Origin: Linanthus parryae
Taxonomy: Eukaryota > Streptophyta > Magnoliopsida > Ericales > Polemoniaceae
Length of the DNA stretch: 64,000 nt
Assembly: GCA_023055425.1 (NCBI GenBank)
Contig: JALGPY010000002.1
Location: forward strand, 154,081,345 to 154,145,344
Reading direction: 5' to 3'
This document shows positions 1 to 11,362 of the stretch, in pieces. Position numbers and translations under genes: made by a program. The notes beneath the pieces are model-generated. The model was not told the origin of the DNA and made no database searches. It saw nothing but the letters and a program-made list of their open reading frames with translations. Every line of letters starts with the position of its first letter. Positions within the stretch are counted from its first letter, which is position 1.

Positions 1-289
1 AGGTTAACTTTTTGTGGAGGTTAACCAAACCTTGATATCCAAACAGAGCCCGCTTTGATACTAAGTTGAAGGGTATGTTTTGAAAAACTATTGCAAGCCA
101 GCTTTGATGCTGAGACAAAGGGCTCTTTTTTTTTTTTTCAAAGAAAGGCGTCCAAATTGTTGGCAAAAATTTCTCCCAAAACCAAAAACCAAAACTCAAA
201 TCTCCGTCAGAGTGACTAGACTGACCGGGTGATGCAACAAATAGCCTCAAAGCCAAGGCGACCACCGACATATTTTGAGACATTAAGGT
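1..289. other. Non-coding flank, nothing recognised
   Basis: AT-rich sequence with a poly-T run near 127-138. I see no coding frame with family resemblance and no RNA gene. The beginning of the window may cut a larger feature. Confidence 0.5.
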
Positions 290-468
290 AAATCTGGTAA
301 ATCTGTAAAGTAAGAAGGACTGCCGGACCGGCCTGGACTAAAGATGAACCGGCCCAGGATCGGCTATGTATTGATCCTGGCTGGTCCAGGACTTTGCGCT
401 TTGCAGCCCGCTTGACCAGCCAGGACAAGACTGCCAGCCCACTAGATTATATATACTTATTAGAAAAT

Positions 469-507
<39 letters not shown>

Positions 508-760
508 TATTTAATGTACGTACTCGAACATAATAATAAAAAATAAAAATATAATTACAAATATATCTATATAGTTATGTGTATCTACATACATAATTTA
601 AAATAAATAAATACATATTTATATATTAAAAAATAAAGCTCGCGGACTAGGACCGGCCCACCGATACGGGTCCACTTCTGTGGGCCGAGCCGGTCCTAGA
701 TTCTAACTCTTAGGCCTGGAGCAAGACCGGTCCCGGGCCAGGTTGAGAGCTCTACATTAA
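290..760. repeat. GGACCGGCC-rich dispersed-repeat block with (TA)n core
   Basis: Two GC-rich arms (about 300-445 and 640-750) are full of short direct and inverted copies of GGACCGGCC-like words. They flank an AT-rich centre with a (TA)n run at about 471-502. Clustered short repeats around an AT-rich middle resemble the subterminal repeats of plant DNA transposons such as hAT non-autonomous elements. I could not place terminal inverted repeats or a target duplication, so the class is an inference. Confidence 0.35.
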
Positions 761-3192
761 GGGGTCAACAACCTATAAAGCCAAGTTTACATCTATAACA
801 CAATTGAACTAGCCAGCTCAGAGGGGCAGTGAAGCAATCACCAATATGGTAAACTAAACTGAGAAACCTAACCACTAAATCAGCTCATCTCTGCTGCAAA
901 CCTCTTTATCTGGCTCAAGGTATCAACTCGCATAAACATGCACCACACACCCAAACGATAGCACTGTTTCACTGACCTGGTTGTGCTCCTGACTAGAGTA
1001 GTTGGTGGGCATCCTTAACAAACACTTGACAGAGACAAGAATTCAGGAACGTCAACAATGACCAGCATAACCTTCATCCAAAGGAAAGGATCTTTGTTGA
1101 CAAAGAAGTTTGAATCATGCAACAAGAAAGTTCCCAACAGATAGCCAGTATAATTTAAAATGTTTGGAAGGCACAGAACTGGCTCGTGCCCCGTAAGCTT
1201 CAGGATTTAACCAAAGAGAGAATTTGAAATAGCTGCAAATGCTGGAAAAAGAATCAATTCTCAATACATTTGGTTTAGATTAACCAACCTATCTGAAGCT
1301 GGTTCCACTACTAACTGCTCACAGACAGCACATGGCATATGGTTAGATGGATTATTTAGTAAAGATGAGCATGTGCTCATGCACAAGAACTACAATCCAG
1401 TCAAACTAAAAGATGAGTCGCTTCAGCAGAGTAATGCTGACTTTGAGGTTGTATACTTCTTCACTTAAAGTGAAGGATTATTACTGAACCATTACACTTC
1501 CTCAAATATTTGAAGAACTATGCAAAACTTTCCAAATAATATAAGTTCTTCCCTATTTACGAATAGGCAATTTTTCATACTTGCCCAAACAATTAGCGAT
1601 GGAACTTGTATTGAAGAATCAAAACTCCAGTTAAGTTAAGTTTAAGATTGAGTTTTGATTTTCGAAGAAACACTATCAGTCGGGGTTTTGTCGTGCTTGG
1701 GTCAGGTCGATTCTGGGTTGAAACTTGCCCATTCATAGGCCTAGGCTAAACCAACCCGTGTTTCAAATCTCTCTTGACTTCAACTATTGTTTCTCTTCAA
1801 CAATTCCTTATTTGAGGCGTGTTCGTGATGGAATTGGGAGGTATAAGGTAGAATTTTAAGGAAATACACATGATTATTGAATGAAGAGAATTTAGGTGCG
1901 CCGGCAGTGATTTCAAGCACTGGGGCAATAGCAATAGGAATTAGGACTCATATTGACTTGGGCTTGTCGTGGTCGTTTGGTTGGCGGATGTGTTGCCAGT
2001 GTCCTGGGAGTGATCTAGGGAGATTGGAGACATGGTAATAGGATAAGTACGTGTTAGGGCTTGTCTTGGACATGCAACTGGGTGTGTGCATGGTTGGTAG
2101 TGATTTTTGGAAATTGGGGCAATGGTGATAGGACTAGAATTCATTTGGGACTGTCGTGGTCATTTTGGCTGGTGTATGCATGCTACGAGTGAGGGTTGGA
2201 GAATCAAGGTCAATTTTTGGTGGCGGCGGTGGTTCTACTGGTGGTTTTGAAGGGAGAGATTTAGTTAGGGGCTAGTTTCCGAACACCAACATGTGGTTTG
2301 GGTTAAGAAATAGACAATCAGTACAAGGATTATGACATACAAGTACTGAGCACTAGGATTATGACATTAAGAAGGCACAGTTTTACCGTAGTTGTGAACA
2401 AGGACAGAAAACATTATCCAGAGACAAATAAGTTGACATAATTGTCAATGGCGGGGTAGAAAGACACAGTTTTACTATGCTGTTTATTTACACAAATAGC
2501 TTATCTCAAGCTCAATCCACTAATCATAGCTCATACAGAGAAGACAACAGTAAAACACACTATTAGATGGATCATTTCCGTAGTATATGCCCCTAGCACA
2601 GCCCAAAGGATAAGAGCAATGCATTTTGGCGAGTGCAAATTATGCCCCTAGCATAGGCCGATGTAAGGAGGTATAACAGACATAGTTAGAATCTTAGTCT
2701 CAGGTGTGCACATTTTGTTGTTCCAAAAGCAGCACAAATGTCAGCAGATCAATCAATTTCCATCCATTACTATTCGCAAGTCCTTCAGTTTTTACTCACA
2801 TTGAAGAAAACATGTACAAATCGATTCATTCAAGCGACACATAACACATGAAGGACCCTTCATTTCTGTCTCTTCATGCTCAATTGCTCTCGTGGAGATG
2901 CCACTAAACCCGAAGTCTCTAAATGCCCCAAGCACAGCAATTAAATATCAACAAAAGAAAAGATATGAGCTCTTTAACATAGAAAAATAACCAAACTTCA
3001 CGAAAGCTATAACAGAAGTTAGCAAAAGCTAAAACAACTACATAAAAATGGTAGTATACCTCAATTGTGTCAATTCCAAACATATCAAAAATGTAACAAG
3101 ACTGAATCAAAATTTATATCAATTACCTCTCCAGAACTCCTCCAATCACAACTCAATTCTAACAAAAATTGAACACATCAAGACCCCTTATT
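761..3192. other. Gene-poor stretch downstream of the GCK gene
   Basis: No open frame here resembles a known protein. The small ORFs have no recognisable composition. The part next to 3192 is likely the 3' untranslated region and possible UTR introns of the minus-strand GCK gene, but no polyadenylation site could be fixed by eye. Confidence 0.45.
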
Positions 3193-3645
3193 TTAATCCT
3201 CTGAGCTCACCTGATCTTGCGAACCGGAGTCTCGAGCTTTCGCCTTCTCCAATTCGTTGACGGCCACTTCCTCCGCCGCCTTCTCCGCCTGCAGAATCGG
3301 CTCGTAGTAGTCGGAATGCTCCAACATACACTTCTTCAGAGCCGTGGTGACCTCAAAGCATTTCTCGACAATGTCTTCGTCCTTCTTCTCCGCCTCCTCG
3401 ATGCAATTCTCCCACGAAGTAAACGTCTCCCTGCACCCACCTCCCTTCATGAACAGGCAAAAGCCACACTCGCCTTCCTCTTCTACTTCACCTTCATCAT
3501 CGAAGAAGCCTTCTTCATGGTGTTCTTTGGGATGGTAATCGGAGATGGGCGGATCTGGGATCTGGGTATGGGGGGTTTGGTGTTGTTGCTCCGATTGGGG
3601 GCGTTCTGGTTCTGGGTTTTGAGTGGATTCAGTGGAGGAGGACAT
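3193..3645 (-). CDS. GCK domain-containing protein
   Basis: A single uninterrupted frame of 150 residues with ATG at 3645 and TAA at 3193. The N-terminal third (about 1-55) is acidic, Pro/Gln-rich and probably disordered. Residues about 58-115 form a GCK domain: CGFCLFMKGGGC opens it, followed by a WENCIEEAE segment, a KCFEVTTALKKCM segment and the HSDYY end. The six regularly spaced cysteines are those expected of this plant family. The C-terminal tail is an acidic, Ala/Glu-rich helix. GCK domains are named for conserved Gly, Cys and Lys and have been proposed to bind metal or mediate dimerisation; the spacing also resembles paired-cysteine helical hairpin (CHCH-like) proteins. The molecular role of this gene is unknown to me. 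It is the only frame in the window that looks like an intact host gene. Confidence 0.85.
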   Translation of the reverse strand: MSSSTESTQNPEPERPQSEQQHQTPHTQIPDPPISDYHPKEHHEEGFFDDEGEVEEEGECGFCLFMKGGGCRETFTSWENCIEEAEKKDEDIVEKCFEVTTALKKCMLEHSDYYEPILQAEKAAEEVAVNELEKAKARDSGSQDQVSSED

Positions 3646-3675
3646 GGTGGTTTGTTTGTTGAAGATGGATCGAGC

Positions 3676-3683
3676 TAGGGTTT
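3676..3683 (-). promoter_or_regulatory. Telo-box upstream of the GCK gene
   Basis: On the minus strand the sequence reads AAACCCTA, a plant telo-box, about 30 bp upstream of the GCK start codon. It probably lies in the 5' untranslated region. Telo-boxes are frequent near the transcription start of plant housekeeping and translation-related genes. The motif is seen; its role here is inferred. Confidence 0.5.
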
Positions 3684-3699
3684 AGTTGCAGGACTTGGG

Positions 3700-4620
3700 A
3701 AACTTGGATTCCATGGCCGGCTCTAAAACCCTTCAAGCTTCACCATTTTAGTCAAACAGTTTTTGCTTTGTTACTCGTTGTCGACTTGACCAAACTACCC
3801 TTGGAAGAAGTATCTGGAGTAAGGCTGGCTGGCAATGTCCGACCTACGCGACAACAAACCAGCAACAAATTAAAAGGGGTTGACTCAAAAGAGACATTGA
3901 AATAAACGGGTCATGTTTGCACTAACTCAAAAATCACAAGTTTCAACCAGTCTAATATAATAATTCAACCAGTCTAATATAATAATAACTTTTTTACCGT
4001 TAAAAAAAAAACAGAGAACTTTTATCGTAAGCTTATATGCATTATTGTTTTTTGACACTCAAGTTATAGTATTATCAACTTAGAGCATCTCCAACAGCAA
4101 AACAGTCCTTGGACTATATTTGTACCTGCCCTAAATTTTACAGCAGCACTTTTTGAGTTGTTGCTCCAGCAGATGGCCTAAATATGGGCCACCTGCATTA
4201 TTTTATTGTTCATTGTTTTTCATTATTACACAATCATGTTACTTTATACATAATAACGAAATTTTTTTTTGCATAAAAATAACGAATTAGTTAATTTGTT
4301 GAAGTCAGTAATTTTTTATTTTTTTTAAAAAAAAAATAGTATGTTGATTTGTATTTATACACTCTGAAATTACCGTTCTTTTTCCCAAAATCCGAACGTT
4401 GCATTTGCAGAGAAGTGCAGAGTGAGCAGCAGAGGAGGGAGACCATTGTTAGAAGCAGATTTTTAAGAGGCAAAATTTGTTTGCTTTCGGTTTAAAAAAA
4501 AAATCTGCATAACAAATATTTTGTTTACAGTGGATTCAACCTACCTAATTTTACCCTAATGCTAGGAACCCCTGATTAGTAAGACATAATAAATAAAGTA
4601 AGAAAACGAATAAAACATAA
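3700..4620. other. Spacer between the GCK gene and the Tat element
   Basis: This probably holds the promoter of the minus-strand GCK gene in its first few hundred bases. A GAGCATCTCCAACAG word at about 4084-4098 is common in plant miniature transposons, but I found no partner end. Poly-T/poly-A runs lie at 4310-4335. No coding frame is supported. Confidence 0.4.
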
Positions 4621-5393
4621 TGAAAGGGATTTTTATTGGATTTCTGGGTTTTGCACCCGAGAGAATACAATTGATTTTACTGATGCAAATGCATCAGTGC
4701 TTGTATATAAAAGAATGTTCATGGCAGAGTTGGCAAGGGACAGGATTTGGTAGGATTTTTGGAACCGTTTACCAGTTGGATGCCATCACTGTGATGGATT
4801 TTTTGTAGTATCCGCCTTGATGCCTGCACTCCTTTGGTTTTGGATTCTGGATTTCACAGTCGCAGAAAAGCTTGTGAAGCTCTCGACGATCTTCCTGTGT
4901 GTTGTGCTTTTCCTTTTGTTTGCTGTATTTGCTCTCTGTTTTGCTGATTTCTTTCCTCTCTGTCTGCTGTAATTTCTTGCTTCAGAAAAGTCCCCTGCAG
5001 CTTTGGTGAGACCACTTATTTATAGAGCCTCTTCCAGCTGGTTGTTTGAGATAAGAGATCTCTGCAGATCTTTTGTTATCTCCAGCTTTTTTGTTTGGAG
5101 ATAATACTGTTTCTCCAGATTTTAGAGATAAAAGTGTTATCTCCAAACTTTAGAGATAAAGAAGGGAATTTTATCTCTTTAACTTGAAATTCCCGCCAAC
5201 TCTTTTATTATCTGGAAATATCTTTTGAATTTCTTGGGGATTACTCCCAGATATGGTTTCCATCTGGGAGTTCAAATTTTCCAGCTTTTGGCGCCTATTT
5301 TGATTTTCTGATTTTAAGGATTTCACCCAGCCCTTTTTGGTGTTTGTGAAGTTTCTGTAATAGAGGGACTTGGTTGAAATTTAAGTGCCAACA
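4621..5393 (-). repeat. 3' LTR of the Tat-type element
   Basis: On the minus strand the LTR starts TGTTGGCACTT at 5393 and ends CCCTTTCA at 4621, so it has the TG...CA ends of LTRs (773 bp). It is preceded by the purine-rich tract CGAGGGGGTTT (5394-5404, read on the minus strand), the expected plus-strand primer site. No second LTR copy is in the window, so the boundaries rest on terminal dinucleotides and the adjacent tract. Confidence 0.65.
5017..5024 (-). promoter_or_regulatory. TATA box in the Tat LTR
   Basis: TATAAATA on the minus strand, about 370 bp inside the LTR, a usual place for the U3 promoter of a plant LTR. Recognised only by motif and position. Confidence 0.45.
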
Positions 5394-5790
5394 AAACCCC
5401 CTCGTGATTTGTGGTAAGAGAATTCTTTTCTCTTGTCCGAATCACGACAACTTGGCACCGTGTCCGTATCTTCTTGCTAGCATACTGTCCTGGCGATTTT
5501 CCATCGCCACTTGCTGAATATCCAGTTGGCACGTTGCGTTTGATCACAAACTCGCTTTGTGCCAGCCAATCGTCGATATCGTGGTTGTGATCATTGTATA
5601 TATATGGGCTGACATTTTAGCAGGCTGGATTTCGCCAGGTGTATGTCTTTTTTCTGTTTGTTTTTTTTTCAGACCTTAGAAGCGGTTTTCATCTTGCTTT
5701 GGCCTATCCTCGAGCGTGTCAACGGGCTCGTTTATGCCAGTAGGTATTTTTGCAGCTTGTAAATCATTGCTGGAACTTATGTGACACTTC

Positions 5791-5826
<36 letters not shown>

Positions 5827-6214
5827 AGCTGATTCAGCATCCTTATTTTTGCAGTATCGCAGGGATGAGTCTGAATATTCTGTTGGAATATTCTGTTGCA
5901 AGTTGACTTCTTGGAGTTAAACTCTTTCTCCCTGTGAGTATTATTTTCTGGGGGTTTATCTTTTTATCTTGGGAGTCTGCTTACTGTTTATCCATTGTGC
6001 TGACTCATAATTTTTTTTTTTGTTACAGGATCTCAGGATGAGTCCTTTTAGGACTGGGAATCCTAGTCCAAATCAAATTTTGACGGAATTCAGCTTTTTC
6101 CTGGGACAAACATTTTGTTATAAAGAGCCAAATACTACAGACTTTTTATTTCACACTTGCTCTTTTACTGCTGCAGTCAGCTAAGGTACGTTTGTACTGT
6201 GTTACTTCATTTTT

Positions 6215-6272
6215 TTCTTCTTCTTCTTCTTCTTCTTCTTCTTCTTCTTCTTCTTCTTCTTCTTCTTCTTCT
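6215..6272 (+). repeat. (CTT)n microsatellite
   Basis: About 19 uninterrupted CTT units, followed to about 6350 by GATTCT and further CTT runs. It gives rise to spurious poly-Leu and poly-Arg open frames on the two strands. Confidence 0.9.
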
Positions 6273-6954
6273 ACTGCTGATTATGATTCTGATTCTGATT
6301 CTGATTCTTCTTCTTCTTCTTCTTCTGATTCTGATTCTTCTTCTTCTTTGTGATTCTTTTTCTGATGATTCTTCTTCTTCTTCTTCTGATTTCAAGAGAA
6401 ACCTGATCGCAAGGGGACGCTGTTCTTCTCTTTGATCAAATTTGAGCAGGCTCATTTCTGCTTGTGTCTGAACACATAAGCATTTTGTGATTCTGATCTT
6501 TTTTTTTTCAGGTATCTTGCCTTCAGGTTGGTCCCGGTGTTCATTTTAGCTTTTGATTTCACGTCCAGGTGCGTCATGAATACGTATTTATACCATATCA
6601 TCAAAGCTTCTTAAAAAAACTGTCAGTTATTATGCATATTTTGAGTGCTTTTGAGTTCTCATTTTCAACCCCCTGCCACATGCATCAAGCACTATACTGT
6701 CATGCTTCATCATCAGCTTGCCATTACAAAGCCTTTGTTGTTCCCATGAATGAGTCCCTTTTTGTTACCAAGCAGATTGCTTTCATATAATTATCTTTTC
6801 TTCTTCTTCACTGCATGTGCACAATTGACCACAAGACAAACCCGTGCACAGCAACTCATGTAGCATATTTTGAGTGCCTTTGAGCTTTTGATTTTCACCC
6901 CTCTGTCTCTGCCACATGTTTTATGATAATGTTGGATTATGCTACTATCAGGGG

Positions 6955-7255
6955 GGCATTTTTCAGGGTGTTTTGAGCCAACCACGGACCTGAGGATATC
7001 TTTCATGGGTGTTTTCAGTCGATACTGACTTGGAGATACCCATCAGGGGTGTTTTCGGTCCACGTTGTCTTGGAGGCACCCTTTTTGATGCTTCCGCCTA
7101 CTGATTATTTCAGCGAGTAACACGGGGGCACTTTTCAGGGTGTTTTCGGTCGATGACTTGGAGATGCCCATCAGGGGTGTTTTCGGTCCATGCTGACTTG
7201 GAGATACCCTTTTTGATGCTTTCGCCTACTAATTATTTCGGCCAGTAACCATTGG
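6955..7255 (+). repeat. Imperfect tandem repeats with GGGTGTTTTCGGTC core
   Basis: A GGGTGTTTT(C/G)(A/G)GTC word recurs five times, each followed by a variant of ACTTGGAGATACCC. The block from about 7015 to 7110 is repeated from about 7140 to 7255 (both end in TTTTTGATGCTT and a CGCCTACT stretch). The function is unknown; it lies in the leader region of the PMD gene. Confidence 0.65.
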
Positions 7256-7386
7256 TCAGAATGATCTAGAGGCGCGTTTGGCCAGCCGTTATTTGGCTGT
7301 GCTACAGTTGAATTGTTCATTCTTATAGCTGCAGTATACAAACTGAATTTCTTTTATTCTTTTTTTTTTGTGTGCAGATTATCTTC

Positions 7387-9781
7387 ATGGCTCCTCGCGC
7401 CAATTCTGTTGCTAAAAAGGGTGTGAAGAGTGAACGTCTTCGGTGCAACGAAGCTGACGTCCTCGACACAAATGGAGTCAAGTTGACTAGGCACCCTCCT
7501 TTGACAAAACTGGTGCCAACATTGACCCCTGGTATTGATAACGTTCTGCTGGAACGTTTAACGTACGAGGGTAATCGGAAGTGTGGATACTTTAGGCCGA
7601 GTTTCGTCCTACCCGACATTTCACACCCTATCGTAGCACTTCGCCCTTTCTCCCGGGAAGAGCTAGGTGATGCAGATGCAGTTCGGCCCTCCTCCTTCCA
7701 TACTTTGATGAAGAAGATAAAGGCAGGGGGTGTAGAATGGGATTCTGAGCTTAGTGCTCCACTTGTTGATCCATTTTTCCAGTCCCCTGTTTGGAATTTT
7801 TGGCTTCAAGAAGTTTACTCCTCTTTTGGTGATAAACTGAGGCGTGCCGACATATTTATGGCGGTGCACATGTCTCAATTTTCGTATCAGGGGTGCCTCA
7901 ATTTGTTAAGGGCTTTCGTGGAGCGATGGAGCCCAGATAGCAATACATTCCACTCAATTTATGGTGAGTTGGGTATCTCTCTGTGGGACATTCACCGTAT
8001 CGGGGGTTTGCCTATCATTGGCCAATTTTATGATGAGTATTGTCCTGACAATGAGGCTCTTTATTCAAAGAAGTTTTCTAAAACATGTCGAGCTCTGTTC
8101 CAAATTTGGGCGAACGATGACTCCTCTAGGAACTTTGCTGAGTAGGCCAATTATTTCATCGCTGCTGATGGAGATTCCTTTCGTCGTAGGGGAAGGGTCA
8201 GTCCTGAAGTATTCTTGGCTGGGTGTATTTCTTGTTGGTTGAGCGGCTTCGTTCTTCCTCTAAGTGATGATATCAGACCCCGCAACTTTCATAGCCGCGA
8301 GTCGAATTGCAGAAGAAGGGGTGAAGTACAGCTTGGCGGTTCCTGTGTTGGCTTACTTGTACCATTCACTGAACACGATCTCGCGATCCCTGACTCCTGG
8401 GAGGGAGGCTATGCGAGGGCCATTCCACTACTTCCTGGGATGGATAGCAACATATTTTTGGACCGCGTACTCTCCCAACGTCCTTCCGGGGCCCTCCTCA
8501 GTTAAACCAAGTGATTTCATGCCACTCATGGGGGCTATCGCGGATCAAACTGGAACCAAGTATTTCGTAGACAGAGCCCCTTATGCTCACGATTTCTTTT
8601 CCAACGAAAATCACTTCCGCTTTGAGGCAATCACCAAGAATGAATCCATAGAGTGTTTAACTGATGATGCGCACCTAACCTCATATCACCGCAGCTACCT
8701 CGTTTCTCTTCGCCCAGGAGTTCTAACATTCCGTAATGGTTCCAACTTCATAACGGAGCCGTACGCACCGTATCGCTACGGCCGCCAGTTTGGGTTCAGC
8801 CAGATGTGCCCAATAGACCTTCCTGTCGCCACTCGCACATTTACTGATCACGCCACTTTCTACAAGAGTTGGTACATGATGATGCATACTAAGACTGGAG
8901 AGAAGATCGATTTGCCAAATAAGAGGCCTCATACATTGCGTTTCACCCTTCCTTACGGCATGTGGTGGAGAGCATCTACCTTTTCTGCCCTACAGGTTGT
9001 TCCGTCCTCTAAACGATCGCGGAATAATCTGAAAAGATTGCATGAGGATGATCCCCTTCAGCGTCTGAACAAAAAGTTCCCTCGTAGTGCCTCCTCCAAG
9101 ATGGTCAGAAGGAATCTTTTCCCTTCAGGGACAAAGGGTCGTGATTTTGACTTTGGGGCTCAAACTAAAAGGGCCGGATCTAAAACTTTATCTCGCAATG
9201 ATAGCATTTCTGACTCGGGCAGTATTTCATTGCAAGATGATCACAAGGCAAAAAGCTCATCAACCCAGGGCGCTGAAAAGGGTTTCGCTCCGCTCGAAAT
9301 TGTTCCTTTCAGCCAACCAGAAACTCTAGGTTCCCCTACTTGGATTAATGACTGCTTATTGAGCATTCTTCAAAACTTATGCAAGGAGGCTTTTAATAAG
9401 TCCTTCATTTTTTAGCAGACTACCCCCAATGTTAGTACCCCTGCTCTTAATGAGATTTTTTCAAATGAGACTCCAGGGACGTCGCTGCTTGATTCTTTTA
9501 AGAACCATATGCTGAGATTTCTAGAGGGGAAAACTTGCCAGGATGTCTTAGGCTTGTTTACTGGTCAGGGCCATGAGATACCTATATTGGGCTTGGTTAG
9601 GGTTGCCAATGTCGTGGACCCTACCCCCACATTATCGAAATCCTCCGAGCTTATTTCCGATGAGGTAGACTTTGGTGTGTCCTCGGATTATAATCCTGTC
9701 TCAGATGATTCTCCTGAAAAGGGCCAGGAGGTTTGCTCGAACGTGCGCATAGGTATTTTCTTGGCACTCTCTTATTGTTGT

Positions 9782-9820
<39 letters not shown>

Positions 9821-10850
9821 CTTTTTTTTTTTTTTTCTAATTCATTTGCTCTTGTTCGAAGGTCCCCCTGCTGGGGTGAAGGGCTCCTTGGACCGGGGCG
9901 ACTTCGTCAAGTTGAATCCTCAACGTGACGTGGTTTCTTCTCTTGCAATGCCCACACCTACTCCTTTGCATGGTGAGTCCCGTATGTTATCTTTTATGTA
10001 TATGTACATACACATATATTTTATATGCATACCTCCACCCTTGTGCAGAGAAAAATGCTACTCGCAAGAGTCCTAAGAACACGCCTTGTTTTGAGCTCCA
10101 TTCACCTACTCCTTCGCATGGTGAGTGATTTATAATTGATTTTCTACTCTGCTGGACTATTGTCTTTCGCTATTCACATGCGACCCCTTTTTTGCAGAAA
10201 AGGGGCCAATATTGGTTCCTCATGCCAGATCTCCCTTTCCTCAAAGTGATGGTGACATAGAGCTTTTGTTGGCTGATCTAATGTTGCCTCAAGACAATGC
10301 TGAAGGCTTGGAGAATCCTGAGGGACACTGGTTGTCAAGGCAAGTGTGGTCTGGCCTCATCCAAGTGTTGAATGATTGTGCCGTTACTGACGACTCCGCG
10401 AGCATGGTCGACGAGGCAAATAAGGCTTTTTCTTTTTTGAAAAATGCAGCAGTGAATTTAAACTCTCTCTACCCCAAAGTCGTGAAATTTATCCGGCAAT
10501 CTAGGCTGCGTTCTGAGGCCGAATGTCTTTCTTCAGACCTCGGAGAGAAGAGGCGCATTCAGCAGGGCTATCTTGACAAGGCCAGAGAGATATTCAATGC
10601 TAAGTCCAAATCTCTTATGGATGTAAGACAACGTAACCGACTTCTCCAACAGCGTTTACGCGACTTTCACACTGAGATTTCTAATGGAGAGAAGGAGGAA
10701 GCTACCCTGGCCGTTACCGTTGACTCGGTTTCTGCGGAAATGGTGCAGCTTGAGCGAGTCATACATGAAATGAATGCCGCAACCCCAGACCCTGCTGCCC
10801 ATCAAGAGGCTTTTGACAGGGCTTTTGCAGCCTTGGCCTTCAATAACTAG
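7387..10850 (+). pseudogene. PMD (plant mobile domain) gene antisense within the Tat element
   Basis: The ATG at 7387 follows a likely intron acceptor (AG at 7376). The first exon reads through PMD features: an ERWSPDSNTFH stretch, GELGISLWDIHRIGGLP, then SLAVPVLAYLYHSL and a PHTLRFTLPYGMWW segment. It is broken by TAG at 8143, one extra C in the CCCC run at 8278-8281, and TAG at 9413. The frame continues to a donor at 9753. Further exons with GT-AG borders are about 9862-9972, 10049-10120 and 10198-10850; the last encodes a charged helical, probably coiled-coil, tail. PMD domains occur in host regulators and in plant transposons. Position and strand match the extra antisense ORF of Tat elements. 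The conserved exon borders suggest it was once expressed as a spliced mRNA. Confidence 0.7.
9779..9822 (+). repeat. (TTG)n microsatellite in a PMD intron
   Basis: About thirteen TTG units followed by a poly-T run, inside the intron between the donor at 9753 and the acceptor near 9861. The T-rich stretch may serve as its polypyrimidine tract. Confidence 0.8.
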
Positions 10851-11362
10851 TGGAGCTTTTTTTGTTTTTATTTCCCGAACTCTTATGCATTTTCATCTTC
10901 AGTAGTTGAATTTTTTTTGCTGGACTGTTTTTTTTTGTTCAATTCAAACATTTGAACCCTTAAAGGAAGTGCATTCCTTTTGTCATAATAAAAGTTTATT
11001 TTCACTTTTATTTGCATGTTCCCCACCTCTCATTATTTGTGGATTGTGCTTGAAAAAATTGTGTACCAAGACAGGATCGGGGAACAATGAATGGGTTTTT
11101 TTTGTAATGGGTGGGCTGAACTTGAAACGAGCATTCAAGTTGCCTACGTACCCTTTCGGGATCAAGTCAGACGTAGTTCATTTAGGATTTTTTTTTTTTT
11201 TTTTAATGACCTTAGGATTTGTGCCAGGCTGCCCTTACGGGTTTTCAACCTAGCAGGCCATTCATGCTCTTGCTTGCGCCTAGGCCACCCGTTCGGGTTT
11301 CAACCTAGTGAGCTTAATTCAAGGTTGCCCTCTCAGATTTCTGACCAAAGATAGGCCCTAGA
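10851..11362. other. Spacer between PMD gene end and integrase end
   Basis: This separates two convergent coding regions of the same element: the plus-strand PMD stop at 10850 and the minus-strand integrase stop at 11363. It contains poly-T runs and a repeated word resembling TTTCAACCTAG at about 11246 and 11298. It presumably holds the polyadenylation signals of the PMD transcript. No gene is seen. Confidence 0.45.

Larger units (their letters stand above)
5394..7376. other. Internal 3' region of the Tat element, upstream of the PMD gene
   Basis: No protein-coding frame with family resemblance. The region contains a (TA)n run at about 5792-5823, a long CTT tract, tandem repeats at 6955-7255, and a likely intron end: a pyrimidine tract then GTGTGCAG at 7369-7376, just before the PMD start codon. 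It probably acts as the 5' region of the plus-strand PMD gene, with at least one intron in the leader. Confidence 0.45.

Noticed and set aside
3217..3678. 153-residue plus-strand open frame opposite the GCK gene
   Set aside because: It is the antisense shadow of a compositionally biased gene; it has no family resemblance, while the minus strand shows a conserved cysteine pattern.
4080..4200. MITE starting at the GAGCATCTCCAACAG word
   Set aside because: No inverted partner end or target duplication was found in the neighbourhood.
6157..6455. Poly-Leu (plus) and poly-Arg (minus) open frames
   Set aside because: Both are products of the CTT microsatellite.
7387..10850. PMD frame as an ordinary host gene
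   Set aside because: It lies between integrase and the 3' LTR of a Tat element, where such antisense ORFs are known, and is interrupted by stops and a frameshift.
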